A stretch of 64,000 nucleotides of DNA from Streptomyces sp. 549. GTDB lineage: Bacteria > Actinomycetota > Actinomycetes > Streptomycetales > Streptomycetaceae. Where the stretch lies: positions 62,001-126,000 of the forward strand of contig NZ_JASKMT010000003.1 in NCBI RefSeq assembly GCF_030124175.1, in the 5' to 3' direction. This document shows positions 44,278 to 52,070 of the stretch, piece by piece. A model generated the notes under the pieces. It did no database searches and was not told the origin of the DNA. It saw nothing but the letters and a program-made list of their open reading frames with translations. The number at the start of each line of letters is the position of its first letter. The first letter of the stretch is position 1. The position numbers and the translations under genes are program-made.

Positions 44278-45321
44278 TCAGGGTGAGGTCTTGACGGTGA
44301 TCTTGCCGTCGATGATCTCGTCCTTGGCCTTCTTGACCGCGTCCTGCAGCTCGGTCATCTCGGTGAAGGCCGGGTTGGAGTCGGCCAGGCCGACACCGTC
44401 GTCCTCCAGGGAGAAGCGCTGCACGCCCTCCAGCGGCTTGCCGTCCTGCACGGACTCGATCAGCGCGTAGACCGCGCCGGAGACGTCCTTCGTCATGGAC
44501 GTGAGGATGCTGTCCTTGAACTTGGCCAGCGTCTTCTGCGAGTACTGGTCTGAGTCGACACCGATGACCCACTTGTCCTTCGCGGCCGCGGCCTCGATGA
44601 CACCCTGGCCGGCGAGGCCGGCGGCGTGGTAGACGACGTCCGCGTCGTCGTCCAGCTGGCCCTGTGCGGCGGCCTTGCCGAGGTCCGGCTTGGAGAAGCC
44701 GCCCATGTCCGGCGGCTGCGTCAGGTACTGGCGCTTGATCTCGACCGAGTCGTCGGTGTCCTTGACACCCTGGACGAAGCCGGCCTCGAACTTCTTGATC
44801 AGCGGGATCTCGACACCGCCGACGAAGCCCACCGTCTTGGTCTCGGTCGTCTTGGCGGCGGCGACACCGGCCAGGTACGAGCCCTGCTCCTCGGTGAAGA
44901 CCATGTTCACGACGTTGTCGGCCTTGACCGTGTCGTCGTCGATGAGGCCGAAGGTGACGTCCGGGTTCTTCTTGGCGGCGTCCTCGATGGCCGCGGCGTA
45001 GGCGAAGCCCACGCCGATCACCGGGTTGTAGCCCTGGCGGGCCAGCTCGTTGAGGCGGTTGACCTTGTCGGCGTCGGCCTCTCCGTCGGAGGGCTCGACG
45101 TCCCGGCCCTCGAAGCCGAACTCCTTCTTGGCCTTCTCCAGGCCCGCGAAGGCGGCGTCGTTGAAGGACTGGTCTCCACGGCCGCCGACGTCGTAGGCGA
45201 TCGCTGCGCCCTTCTCCTCGTCGGAGTCGGACTCGGTGGAGGTCCCGCCGCACGCGGCGGTGGTGAATGCGAGGGCCGCGGTCGCGGTGACCGCGGCGGC
45301 GACTTTGCTGAACCGACGCAA
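44278..45321 (-). CDS. bmpA: BMP-family nucleoside-binding lipoprotein
   Basis: 347 residues. Lipoprotein signal with basic start and lipobox TTAACGG (Cys near residue 24). The periplasmic-binding fold of the BmpA/PnrA type is seen in AIAYDVGGRGDQSFNDAAFAGL (purine-site Asp/Asn region), NPVIGVGFAYAAAIEDAA, VFTEEQGSYLAGVAAAK, VGFVGGVEIPLIKKFEAGFVQGV and VIGVDSDQYSQ. Start is TTG 45321 with AAGGAGA nine bases before. It is transcribed apart from the ABC ATPase and permeases through its own promoter, which overlaps a copy of the same operator, so both units should respond together. Confidence 0.94.
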   Translation of the reverse strand: MRRFSKVAAAVTATAALAFTTAACGGTSTESDSDEEKGAAIAYDVGGRGDQSFNDAAFAGLEKAKKEFGFEGRDVEPSDGEADADKVNRLNELARQGYNPVIGVGFAYAAAIEDAAKKNPDVTFGLIDDDTVKADNVVNMVFTEEQGSYLAGVAAAKTTETKTVGFVGGVEIPLIKKFEAGFVQGVKDTDDSVEIKRQYLTQPPDMGGFSKPDLGKAAAQGQLDDDADVVYHAAGLAGQGVIEAAAAKDKWVIGVDSDQYSQKTLAKFKDSILTSMTKDVSGAVYALIESVQDGKPLEGVQRFSLEDDGVGLADSNPAFTEMTELQDAVKKAKDEIIDGKITVKTSP

Positions 45322-45378
45322 GAGAGGGTCTCCTTCGACTCCCGAAGCGCCTCTTCCGGCGCTGGCTTCGGCTCAGAG

Positions 45379-45390
45379 TAACGCGCGTAG
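45379..45390. promoter_or_regulatory. Degenerate CTACGCGCGTAG operator, bmpA promoter
   Basis: TAACGCGCGTAG on the plus strand; the half that reads CTACGCGCG on the minus strand is perfect. The two changed bases are shared with the bmpA -10 box TACTCT (45380-45375), so one half-site appears constrained by the promoter. Confidence 0.7.
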
Positions 45391-45580
45391 ATGTCAGGTA
45401 AAGGGCCGACTGGCCTCCGTTACCGATTCGGTGTTAACGGAGGGTTTCAGCCACCCCCACCGACAGTGCCGGGCAGGCGAAGAAAGCGTTTTCAGCTCGG
45501 CCCCGGTCCGGATTCGGACCGGATTCGGACCGGGTTCGGTCTGAGGTCGGACCGGGCTCGGACCGCGGCCGGGCCGGGGT

Positions 45581-46855
45581 TCACTCCCCGGCGGCGTCCA
45601 GCAGGGCGGCGGCCGTGAACAGCTCCACGCCGACCGTGATGGCGCTCTCGTCGGCGTCGAAGTCGCCCTGGTGGATGTCGCGCGGGACGGTCTCGCCAGG
45701 CGGGCGCACACCCAGCCGGGCCATCGCACCTGGCACGTGCTCCAGGTACCAGGAGAAGTCCTCGCCACCCAGGCTCTGCTCGGTGGACTCCACCGAGTCG
45801 GCGCCGCGCCGGGCCGTCATCGCCTCGCGCAGCAGCGCGGTGCTGGTCGCCTCGTTGACGACCGGAGGCACGCCGCGGATGTAGTTGATCTCGGACTTGG
45901 CCCGGTACATGCCGGCGACCTCGTCGACCGCGGCGTGCACCAGGTCCGGCGCCAGGCGCCAGGCGTCCAGGTTGAGGCAGCGCACGGTTCCGGACAGTTC
46001 GGCGTGCTGCGGGATGACGTTGCACGCGTGGCCGGAGACGACCTGCCCCCAGGTGAGCGCGAGCCCGGAGCGCGCGTCGACCCGGCGGGAGAGCAGCGCG
46101 GGGGCCTCGGTGACCACCTTCGCGGTGGCGGTGATCAGGTCGGTGGTCAGGTGCGGACGAGCGGTGTGGCCGCCCGCGCCCTCCAGGGTGACCTCCAGGC
46201 GGTCGCAGGCCGAGGTGATCGGCCCGGTGCGCAGGCCCAGGCGGCCGGCGTCGACCCGCGGGTCGCAGTGCAGGGCGAGGATGCGGCCGACGCCCTTCAG
46301 CGCGCCGCTCTCGATGGCCTCGGTGGCGCCGCCGGGCAGGACCTCCTCGGCCGGCTGGAAGACCAGCCGCACCGGCCGCGGCAGCCGCCCCTCGCGGGCC
46401 AGCTCGGCCAGCACCAGGCCCGCGCCGAGCAGCACGGTGGTGTGCACGTCGTGGCCGCACGCGTGCGCACGGTCCGGCACGGTGGAGCGGTAGGACACGG
46501 ACTTGGTGTCCGGAATGGGCAGCGCGTCGATGTCCGCGCGCAGCGCCAGCATGGGCCGGGCGGCCTCCCGGGGTGCGTTCTTGCCGGGCTTGCCGGGGAG
46601 GATGTCGCAGATCAGTCCGGTACCGGAGTCGAGTACCCGCGGCTTCAGGCCGGCACGCTCCAGCCGCGACTTGATCGCGGCGGTCGTGCGGAACTCCTGG
46701 TGCCCCAGCTCGGGGTGCATGTGGAGGTCGCGGCGGAAGCCCACGAGCTCAGCCCGGAGCGCCTCCGGGAGTGCGCCGGGCAGGGCGGGCAGTCCGGGCA
46801 GGGACGTCTCATCGGTGGTCCGGGTGCTGGACTCTGATGTCAGCAGGTGGTTCAC
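45581..46855 (-). CDS. M20-family amidohydrolase
   Basis: About 424 residues. Metal site residues are visible in ALRADIDALPIPD, ACGHDVHTTVLLGAG, FQPAEEVLPGG, and HCDPRVDAGRLG; the dimerisation lid has GAGGHTARP. This is the AmhX/hippurate hydrolase branch (HACGHD, EE pair), which cleaves N-acyl amino acids or amides; substrate unknown. I start at GTG 46855 because TACGCT lies seven bases upstream; ATG 46888 gives 11 more residues and overlaps that -10. It is next to bmpA, but has no operator copy, so a salvage role is only possible. Confidence 0.9.
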   Translation of the reverse strand: MNHLLTSESSTRTTDETSLPGLPALPGALPEALRAELVGFRRDLHMHPELGHQEFRTTAAIKSRLERAGLKPRVLDSGTGLICDILPGKPGKNAPREAARPMLALRADIDALPIPDTKSVSYRSTVPDRAHACGHDVHTTVLLGAGLVLAELAREGRLPRPVRLVFQPAEEVLPGGATEAIESGALKGVGRILALHCDPRVDAGRLGLRTGPITSACDRLEVTLEGAGGHTARPHLTTDLITATAKVVTEAPALLSRRVDARSGLALTWGQVVSGHACNVIPQHAELSGTVRCLNLDAWRLAPDLVHAAVDEVAGMYRAKSEINYIRGVPPVVNEATSTALLREAMTARRGADSVESTEQSLGGEDFSWYLEHVPGAMARLGVRPPGETVPRDIHQGDFDADESAITVGVELFTAAALLDAAGE

Positions 46856-46983
46856 CCAACCGAGCGTATGCCCAGTAGGGGGGCTCATGGCGACTGATCA
46901 AGGAAAGTTAAGCCACTCAGGGGAAAATTTTACTGACGGCTCGTGCATAGCCGCATACTCGATTGGGTATGGCATGACGCCCA

Positions 46984-48186
46984 CTACGTCGCCGGTCGGG
47001 CCCCCACTCGCGCCAGGCGATGCACGTCGCGGGCCGTTCCGGTCACCCCGGCGAGAAAGCTCTGCGCCCTGGGAGACGCGTGTGACGTGAGCCATGCGGG
47101 ATCCACATCACACACCGCCACCTTGACCTCGGTACCTACCAGGGCCAGCGGCAGCGTGTGCACCACCGTGGACGGGAAGCTGAGGATGGTACGGCCGATC
47201 GGCCCCCGCCGCGCCACGAGCTCCAGCGGCAGGTCGGGACGGACGATCTCCAGCCCGGCGGCCACGGAGACCCGGTGCAGCTTGTCGGGGCTCTCCCGGC
47301 GGTGCGCGAAGTAGCGGGTGGCGCCGTGCCGGGCGGCCAGCGCCACGACGGCCTCCAGGTAGCGGTCCGCGTCCACCACGCCGGTCTCCACCAGCGAGGT
47401 GCCGACGAGGTCGGTGCCGCGGGTCAGCCGGGGCGGGCCGAAGCGGGCCCGCGTCCAGGCGAAGGTGTTGGCGGTGACGGCCACCTGCCCGGGGGCCTCG
47501 ACCGGCATGGCGCTGAAGACCTCCACCGGCCGTGCGCCCCCGGCGGTCAGGCGGCGGCGGGCGGCGGCCGAGACCGGCGCGAAGGCCAGCGCGCGGGCGC
47601 CGCCCGCGCCCTTGCGGTGCCAGCGCACCAGGTGCCGGTCGCCCTGCGCGAGCTGGTTGACGAACTCCATGGTCGCCGTGCCGTCGTCCACCACCGTCAC
47701 CGCGACGTCCGGGTCGGACATGGCCAGCAGCAGCTGGACGTAGCGGGAGAAGGGGTCGCCGATGACGATGCGCGCGGCCCGGCGCAGCGGCCGGACCAGT
47801 GCCGACACCGTCCTCAGCGGCGCCAGCGCGCCGCCGCGGGCCTGCGCCCACTCCACGCGGTGGCCCTCGTCCCGGGCCAGCTGCGCCATCCGGCGCAGCT
47901 GGCCGCGGGTCATCGGGTCGTGCGGCGGCAGCACGACCACGGTCAGCGGCGGCCCGGGGCGGGCCGCGGGGCCCGCCTCCGTGTGGACCGAGGGACCCGC
48001 CCCGGGGCCCGGCTGCCGCTTCCCGGCCGGCTGCCCGCCGTGCTGGAGATGCGACCACTCCAGCACGTTGAGCAGCTGCACCGGGCTCTCCACGAAGGCG
48101 AGCACGCCCCCGGCGCGGACGCGGTCAGGCGCGTCCGCGGCCGGGGAACCGCCCCGCCCGGTGACGTCAGACCTGCGCCGGCTCAC
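46984..48186 (-). CDS. Sialyltransferase-like (GT52-type) glycosyltransferase, teichulosonic acid cluster
   Basis: 400 residues. The N-terminal VLAFVESPVQLLNVLEW and the C-terminal ATRYFAHRRESPDKL are the pattern of Lst/GT52-like sialyltransferases, which use CMP-nonulosonate donors. RIVIGDPFSRYVQLLL and VDDGTATMEFVNQL lie between. The call rests partly on context: it overlaps by 20 bases the sugar-acid synthase gene (48167-49135) and is followed on the same strand by the CMP-sugar synthetase gene. Together these suggest transfer of CMP-Kdn to a wall polymer. GTG 48186 starts inside neuB; GTG 48105 is an alternative start after a low-complexity stretch. Confidence 0.65.
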   Translation of the reverse strand: MSRRRSDVTGRGGSPAADAPDRVRAGGVLAFVESPVQLLNVLEWSHLQHGGQPAGKRQPGPGAGPSVHTEAGPAARPGPPLTVVVLPPHDPMTRGQLRRMAQLARDEGHRVEWAQARGGALAPLRTVSALVRPLRRAARIVIGDPFSRYVQLLLAMSDPDVAVTVVDDGTATMEFVNQLAQGDRHLVRWHRKGAGGARALAFAPVSAAARRRLTAGGARPVEVFSAMPVEAPGQVAVTANTFAWTRARFGPPRLTRGTDLVGTSLVETGVVDADRYLEAVVALAARHGATRYFAHRRESPDKLHRVSVAAGLEIVRPDLPLELVARRGPIGRTILSFPSTVVHTLPLALVGTEVKVAVCDVDPAWLTSHASPRAQSFLAGVTGTARDVHRLARVGARPAT

Positions 48187-49135
48187 GGGCGTCCGTCTCG
48201 GAGGCGGCCTTCTCGGCGTTCCCGGCGTTCTCCGCCACGACGCCCTGGAAGCGGCGCAGCTTCTTCATCGGGCCCAGCTCGCTCTCGTACACCTTCTTGA
48301 CGCCGTCACCGAGCGACGCCTCGATGGTGCGGATGTCGCGGACCAGGCGCTGCAGGCCGCCCGGCTCGACGGAGGCGGCCTGGTCCGAGCCCCACATGGC
48401 GCGGTCCAGGGTGATGTGGCGCTCCACGAACGCGGCGCCGAGCGCGACGGCGGCGAGCGTGGTCTGCAGGCCGGTCTCGTGGCCGGAGTAGCCGATGGGC
48501 ACGTTGGGGTACTCGGCCTGGAGCGTGTTGATCACCCGCAGGTTCAGCTCCTCGGCCTTCGCCGGGTAGGTGGACGTGGCGTGGCAGAGCAGGATGTTGT
48601 CGCTGCCCAGCACCTCCACCGCGTGCCGGATCTGCTTCGGTGTGGACATGCCGGTGGACAGGATCACGGTGCGGCCGGTGGCGCGCAGCGAGCGCAGCAG
48701 CTCGTCGTCGGTGAGCGACGCGGAGGCCACCTTGTGCGCGGGCACGTCGAACTTCTCCAGGAAGGCGACGGCCTCGGTGTCCCACGGGGAGGCGAACCAG
48801 TCGATGCCGCGCTTGCGGCAGTGCTCGTCGATGGCCCGGTACTCGTCCTCGCCGAACTCGACGCGGTGGCGGTAGTCGATGTAGGTCATCCGGCCCCAGG
48901 GGGTGTCGCGCTCGATGTCCCACTGGTCGCGCGGGGTGCAGATCTCCGGGGTGCGCTTCTGGAACTTGACCGCGTCGCAGCCGGCGTCGGCGGCGGCGTC
49001 GATCAGCGCGAAGGCGTTGTCCAGCTCGCCGTTGTGGTTGATGCCGATCTCACCGGTGACGTAGACCGGGTGGCCGGGGCCCGCGGTCTTCGAGCCGAGG
49101 GTGCGCAGACGGTTGCCGGCGGGAGTTGCAGACAT
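48167..49135 (-). CDS. neuB: N-acetylneuraminate/Kdn synthase-family protein without antifreeze domain
   Basis: 322 residues. Condenses PEP with a hexose-type sugar (ManNAc for Neu5Ac, mannose for Kdn). Complete TIM barrel: EIGINHNGELDNAFALI, VKFQKRTPEICTP, FASPWDTEAVAFLEKF, HKVASASLTDDELL, STGMSTPKQIR, CHATSTYPA, GYSGHETG and FVERHITLD with the metal-binding His pair. The C-terminal antifreeze-like (SAF) domain of NeuB (about 55 residues) is absent; the protein ends shortly after the barrel with an Ala/Glu-rich tail. Since S. coelicolor has a Kdn-based teichulosonic acid, Kdn synthase is the likely role. Immediately downstream of the CMP-synthetase gene, with 13 bases between. Confidence 0.88.
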   Translation of the reverse strand: MSATPAGNRLRTLGSKTAGPGHPVYVTGEIGINHNGELDNAFALIDAAADAGCDAVKFQKRTPEICTPRDQWDIERDTPWGRMTYIDYRHRVEFGEDEYRAIDEHCRKRGIDWFASPWDTEAVAFLEKFDVPAHKVASASLTDDELLRSLRATGRTVILSTGMSTPKQIRHAVEVLGSDNILLCHATSTYPAKAEELNLRVINTLQAEYPNVPIGYSGHETGLQTTLAAVALGAAFVERHITLDRAMWGSDQAASVEPGGLQRLVRDIRTIEASLGDGVKKVYESELGPMKKLRRFQGVVAENAGNAEKAASETDAREPAQV

Positions 49136-49148
49136 GGTGGGTGGTTCC

Positions 49149-50375
49149 TTAACTCTCGAGAGTGGGGCCGAGAATCCACGAGGCGATCTCGCGGATCGCG
49201 CCGAAGCCTCCGGGGACGGAGGTGACCGCGCGGGCTGCGCCGCGTACGACGTCGTGGGCGCCGGCCACGGCGACCGGCCAGCCGACCAGGCCGAAGCACG
49301 GCAGGTCGTTGACGTCGTTGCCGACGTAGAGCACGCGCTCCGGCGCGATGCCCTGCTCCTCGCACCACTGCTTCAGTGCGAGGTCCTTCCGGTCGATGCC
49401 GTGCAGCACGGGGACCTGGAGCTTCCTGGCCCGTGCGGCGACGACCGGGTTCTGTTCCGTGGACAGGACCAGCAGCTTCAGCTCCGCCCGGCGGAGCGCG
49501 GCGATGCCGAGTCCGTCGCCGCGGTGCACGGCGACGAGTTCCCGTCCTTCGGAGTCGACGAGCACCCGGTCGTCGGTCTGGGTGCCGTCGAAGTCGAGTA
49601 CCACCGCGTCGATGTCGGCGCGGCCCGGCAGGGCGGGCGCGCGGCGGGCGTCGAGCAGCGGGGCCAGGGCGCGGGCCCTGGCGAGTTCGTGCGGGTCGTC
49701 GATCTCCAGGACCCGCGCGGGGTCGGTGCGCACCGGCTGGGTGCGGCCGAAGAACCGGTGCCCGGCCGTGCGGAACCCGTCGGCCCGCATGGCGTATGCG
49801 GCGCCGGTCTCCAGCAGGTCCTGGGGGCGGTCCTGGCGGCGGGGGCGGAAGGACTTGTCGTGGTTGACGCCGTAGCCGCCGTCCTGCGCGTCGCCGCTCT
49901 CCCCGGCGGTCCCGTCTTCGCCGGTGCCGCTGCCGTCGCGCCACAGGAAGCCGTGGAAGGGGGCCACCGTGAGCGAGCTGTCGGCGCCGTCCTCCAGGAC
50001 GGCCGCGGCCACCGCGGCCACGTCCTCCCGGTCCAGGAACGGGCTGGTGCACTGGACGAGCAGCACCACGTCGGCGTCGGTGCCGTGCCGCTCGCGGTGC
50101 GTGTCCATCGCGTGCAGCACCGCCGCCTCGCTGGTGGCGGTGTCACCGGCGATGGCCGGGGGCCGCTCGACGACCCCGGCGCCCGCGCCGCTGGCGGCGG
50201 CGGCGATCGCCGGGTCGTCGGTGGAGACGACGACGTCGGTGACGTGCCGGGCGGCCAGGCACTCGCGGACGGCCCGCACGACCAGCGGCACACCGCCGAC
50301 GGGTGCCAGGTTCTTCGCGGGCACGCCCTTGGAGCCGCCCCTTGCGGGGATCACGGCGAGGACGGTGGCGGGCAC
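49149..50375 (-). CDS. neuA: CMP-nonulosonate synthetase fused to a HAD phosphatase
   Basis: 408 residues, bifunctional. The first 230 residues are an acylneuraminate cytidylyltransferase: VLAVIPARGGSKGVPAKNL, VVSTDDPAIAAAA, VVLLVQCTSPFLDREDV. From about residue 260 a KdsC/HAD domain follows: AVVLDFDGTQTDDRVLV (nucleophile Asp), GDGLGIAALR, LVLSTEQNPVVAARA, DRKDLALKQW, VLYVGNDVNDLPCF. It could thus remove the phosphate of Kdn-9-phosphate and activate Kdn with CTP. GTG 50375 is chosen because AAGGAG is 5 bases upstream; a GTG at 50507 overlapping the previous stop would add 44 low-complexity residues. Confidence 0.9.
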   Translation of the reverse strand: MPATVLAVIPARGGSKGVPAKNLAPVGGVPLVVRAVRECLAARHVTDVVVSTDDPAIAAAASGAGAGVVERPPAIAGDTATSEAAVLHAMDTHRERHGTDADVVLLVQCTSPFLDREDVAAVAAAVLEDGADSSLTVAPFHGFLWRDGSGTGEDGTAGESGDAQDGGYGVNHDKSFRPRRQDRPQDLLETGAAYAMRADGFRTAGHRFFGRTQPVRTDPARVLEIDDPHELARARALAPLLDARRAPALPGRADIDAVVLDFDGTQTDDRVLVDSEGRELVAVHRGDGLGIAALRRAELKLLVLSTEQNPVVAARARKLQVPVLHGIDRKDLALKQWCEEQGIAPERVLYVGNDVNDLPCFGLVGWPVAVAGAHDVVRGAARAVTSVPGGFGAIREIASWILGPTLES

Positions 50376-50503
50376 GGGGGCTCCTTGCTGGTCGCTTCGG
50401 TCGTGCTGCGTGCTGCGGTTGTGGTGTGTGCCGGGGTTGTGGCGTGCACCGGTGTCGGGGCGTGCGCCGGGGGCGGGACCGGCGCCGGCCGCGGCGGGGG
50501 GTG

Positions 50504-51883
50504 TCACAGCTGCCCCATGCGGCGGATGACGGGCGCGACGCGCTGCACGCCGTGCCGGTAGGCGCCGCGGGCGGCGCGGCGCACGGCGTTCCGCGCGGCG
50601 CGGCGCACCGCCGAGACGGGCCGCGTGTCGGCGGTGGAACCGGCCCGCGGGGTGCCGTCGGGACCGAGGCCGTGCCGGGCGAGCACACCCGGCAGGTAGC
50701 CGGGTGCGGTGGTCGCGGTGTAGTAGGGCCGCACGGGGGGAAGTTCGGCACGGTCGCACAGTGCGGCGAGCCGCTTCCCGGCGGCGTCGAAGACCGCCTC
50801 CCGGGGCCCGGTGGAGGTGACGCCCTGGTGCGCGGTCCAGTCCGCGTCGGCCCGGGGCAGCAGGCCCGCGTCGAGCTGGTCCCAGGAGGCCAGGCAGCCG
50901 GAACCCAGGAAGTGGTGGTTGCCCAGCTCCTCGCGGACACCCAGGTCGGTCAGCACGGCGGTGGGGATCTGCCGGTGCAGGGACTCCAGGGCGGCGGTCG
51001 AGCTGACCGTCACCAGCAGGTCGGTGCGGTCCAGTACCTCGCCCATGTGCCCGTACGTCAGGCGGCAGTTGGCGGGCAGGCCGCCGGGCAGCCGGTTCGC
51101 CAGCCGCTGGTAGGGCTGCTCCTCGATGTGGGTGGTCTGCTCGCCCGGCTTGCTGCGCAGCTTCACCAGCACCTCGCGGTCCGGGTGCGCGGCGGCGTGC
51201 TCGGCGGCGCGGCGCAGCAGGTACAGCCGGTGGGCGCGACTCGCCGGCACCGACGGCTGCACGGCGAAGGTGACGGTGAACGGCCGCTCGCCGGAGGGCT
51301 GGTAGGGGGCGCCGTCGAGGAACGGCAGCGCGCACTCCACCACCGGCTCGGTGCCGGCGCCCACTCCGGCGTAGACGGCGCGGAACCGCTCGGCGTCGTA
51401 GGCGGAGTTGGCCAGGACGAGGTCCGCGCCGTTGCGCAGCAGCAGCCCGTCGGCGAGCTTCTCGTAGACGACGCCCACGTACCCCGTGACCAGCACGGGC
51501 CGCGGGCCACCGGCCGCGTCCGCCCAGCGCCGGCCGACGCCGTGCAGCATCGCCTGCACGGTGCCGCCCACGCAGGACAGCACCACCGCGTCGTAGGGCC
51601 GCCGCCCGGCGGGCACCGCGCCGTCACCCTGCGGCGACGGACCGACCGCGTCGAGGAACTCGGCGGCGGTGACCTCGCGCAGGGAGGCGGCGTCCACGCC
51701 GACCTCGGCGAGCTGCCGTGCGGTCGGGGTGGCCCTGCCGTTGAGCAGCAGGCCGTCGATCACCGCGCCGGGTGCGAGGCGGTGCGCGGTGAGCGCACCC
51801 CACTTCCAGCGGGTGTCTGAGTCGGCGAGGACGGCGACACGAAGCGGTCGGTCACCGGTCTCGGGAGCGGTACGAGTGGGCAC
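50504..51883 (-). CDS. DUF6716-like putative glycosyltransferase
   Basis: 459 residues. LRVAVLADSDTRWKWGALTAHRL opens a Rossmann-like N-terminal domain; later VLSCVGGTVQAMLHGVGRR, LVTGYVGVVYEKLADGLLLRNGADLVLANS, RSKPGEQTTHIEEQPYQRL and LLVTVSSTAALESLHRQIPTAVLTD are the GT-B-like elements. No membrane helix. GTG 51883 is seven bases after TAGCGT (minus strand), so leaderless; it is the first gene of the minus-strand half of the cluster. The basic C-terminal 60 residues are Arg/Ala-rich. Likely a transferase of the wall polymer, exact linkage unknown. Confidence 0.75.
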   Translation of the reverse strand: MPTRTAPETGDRPLRVAVLADSDTRWKWGALTAHRLAPGAVIDGLLLNGRATPTARQLAEVGVDAASLREVTAAEFLDAVGPSPQGDGAVPAGRRPYDAVVLSCVGGTVQAMLHGVGRRWADAAGGPRPVLVTGYVGVVYEKLADGLLLRNGADLVLANSAYDAERFRAVYAGVGAGTEPVVECALPFLDGAPYQPSGERPFTVTFAVQPSVPASRAHRLYLLRRAAEHAAAHPDREVLVKLRSKPGEQTTHIEEQPYQRLANRLPGGLPANCRLTYGHMGEVLDRTDLLVTVSSTAALESLHRQIPTAVLTDLGVREELGNHHFLGSGCLASWDQLDAGLLPRADADWTAHQGVTSTGPREAVFDAAGKRLAALCDRAELPPVRPYYTATTAPGYLPGVLARHGLGPDGTPRAGSTADTRPVSAVRRAARNAVRRAARGAYRHGVQRVAPVIRRMGQL

Positions 51884-52035
51884 GTCGACGACGCTAGGAA
51901 GCAAGAGGGCTGAGCGGCCCAACGCGAATACAACAAACGGTTAACAGCACACCGACTTACGGCCAACCGCCTTTTGAGGCAAGGCCATTCACCGCGAATA
52001 CATACGGAGTTCACGTAACGGCCGGGCGGCGGTAA

Positions 52036-52058
52036 AGACGTCCGCCGGGTGGACGTCT
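52036..52058. promoter_or_regulatory. AGACGTCC-N7-GGACGTCT inverted repeat before the GT2 gene
   Basis: Eight-base arms, 23 bp in all, filling the -35/-10 spacer and touching the -10 TAACGT (52058-52063) of a leaderless promoter whose message begins at the GTG (52071). Reads like a repressor operator. Confidence 0.6.
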
Positions 52059-52070
52059 AACGTCACCCGC

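Noticed and set aside
44132..45253. 373-codon minus-strand frame over bmpA
   Set aside because: Arg/Gly/Pro-rich frame-shadow of bmpA in another frame with no motif.
48105..48186. Frameshift or truncation of the GT52-like protein at its overlap with neuB
   Set aside because: The 20-base overlap is of ordinary size, and the frame is open without interruption; only the start codon choice is uncertain.
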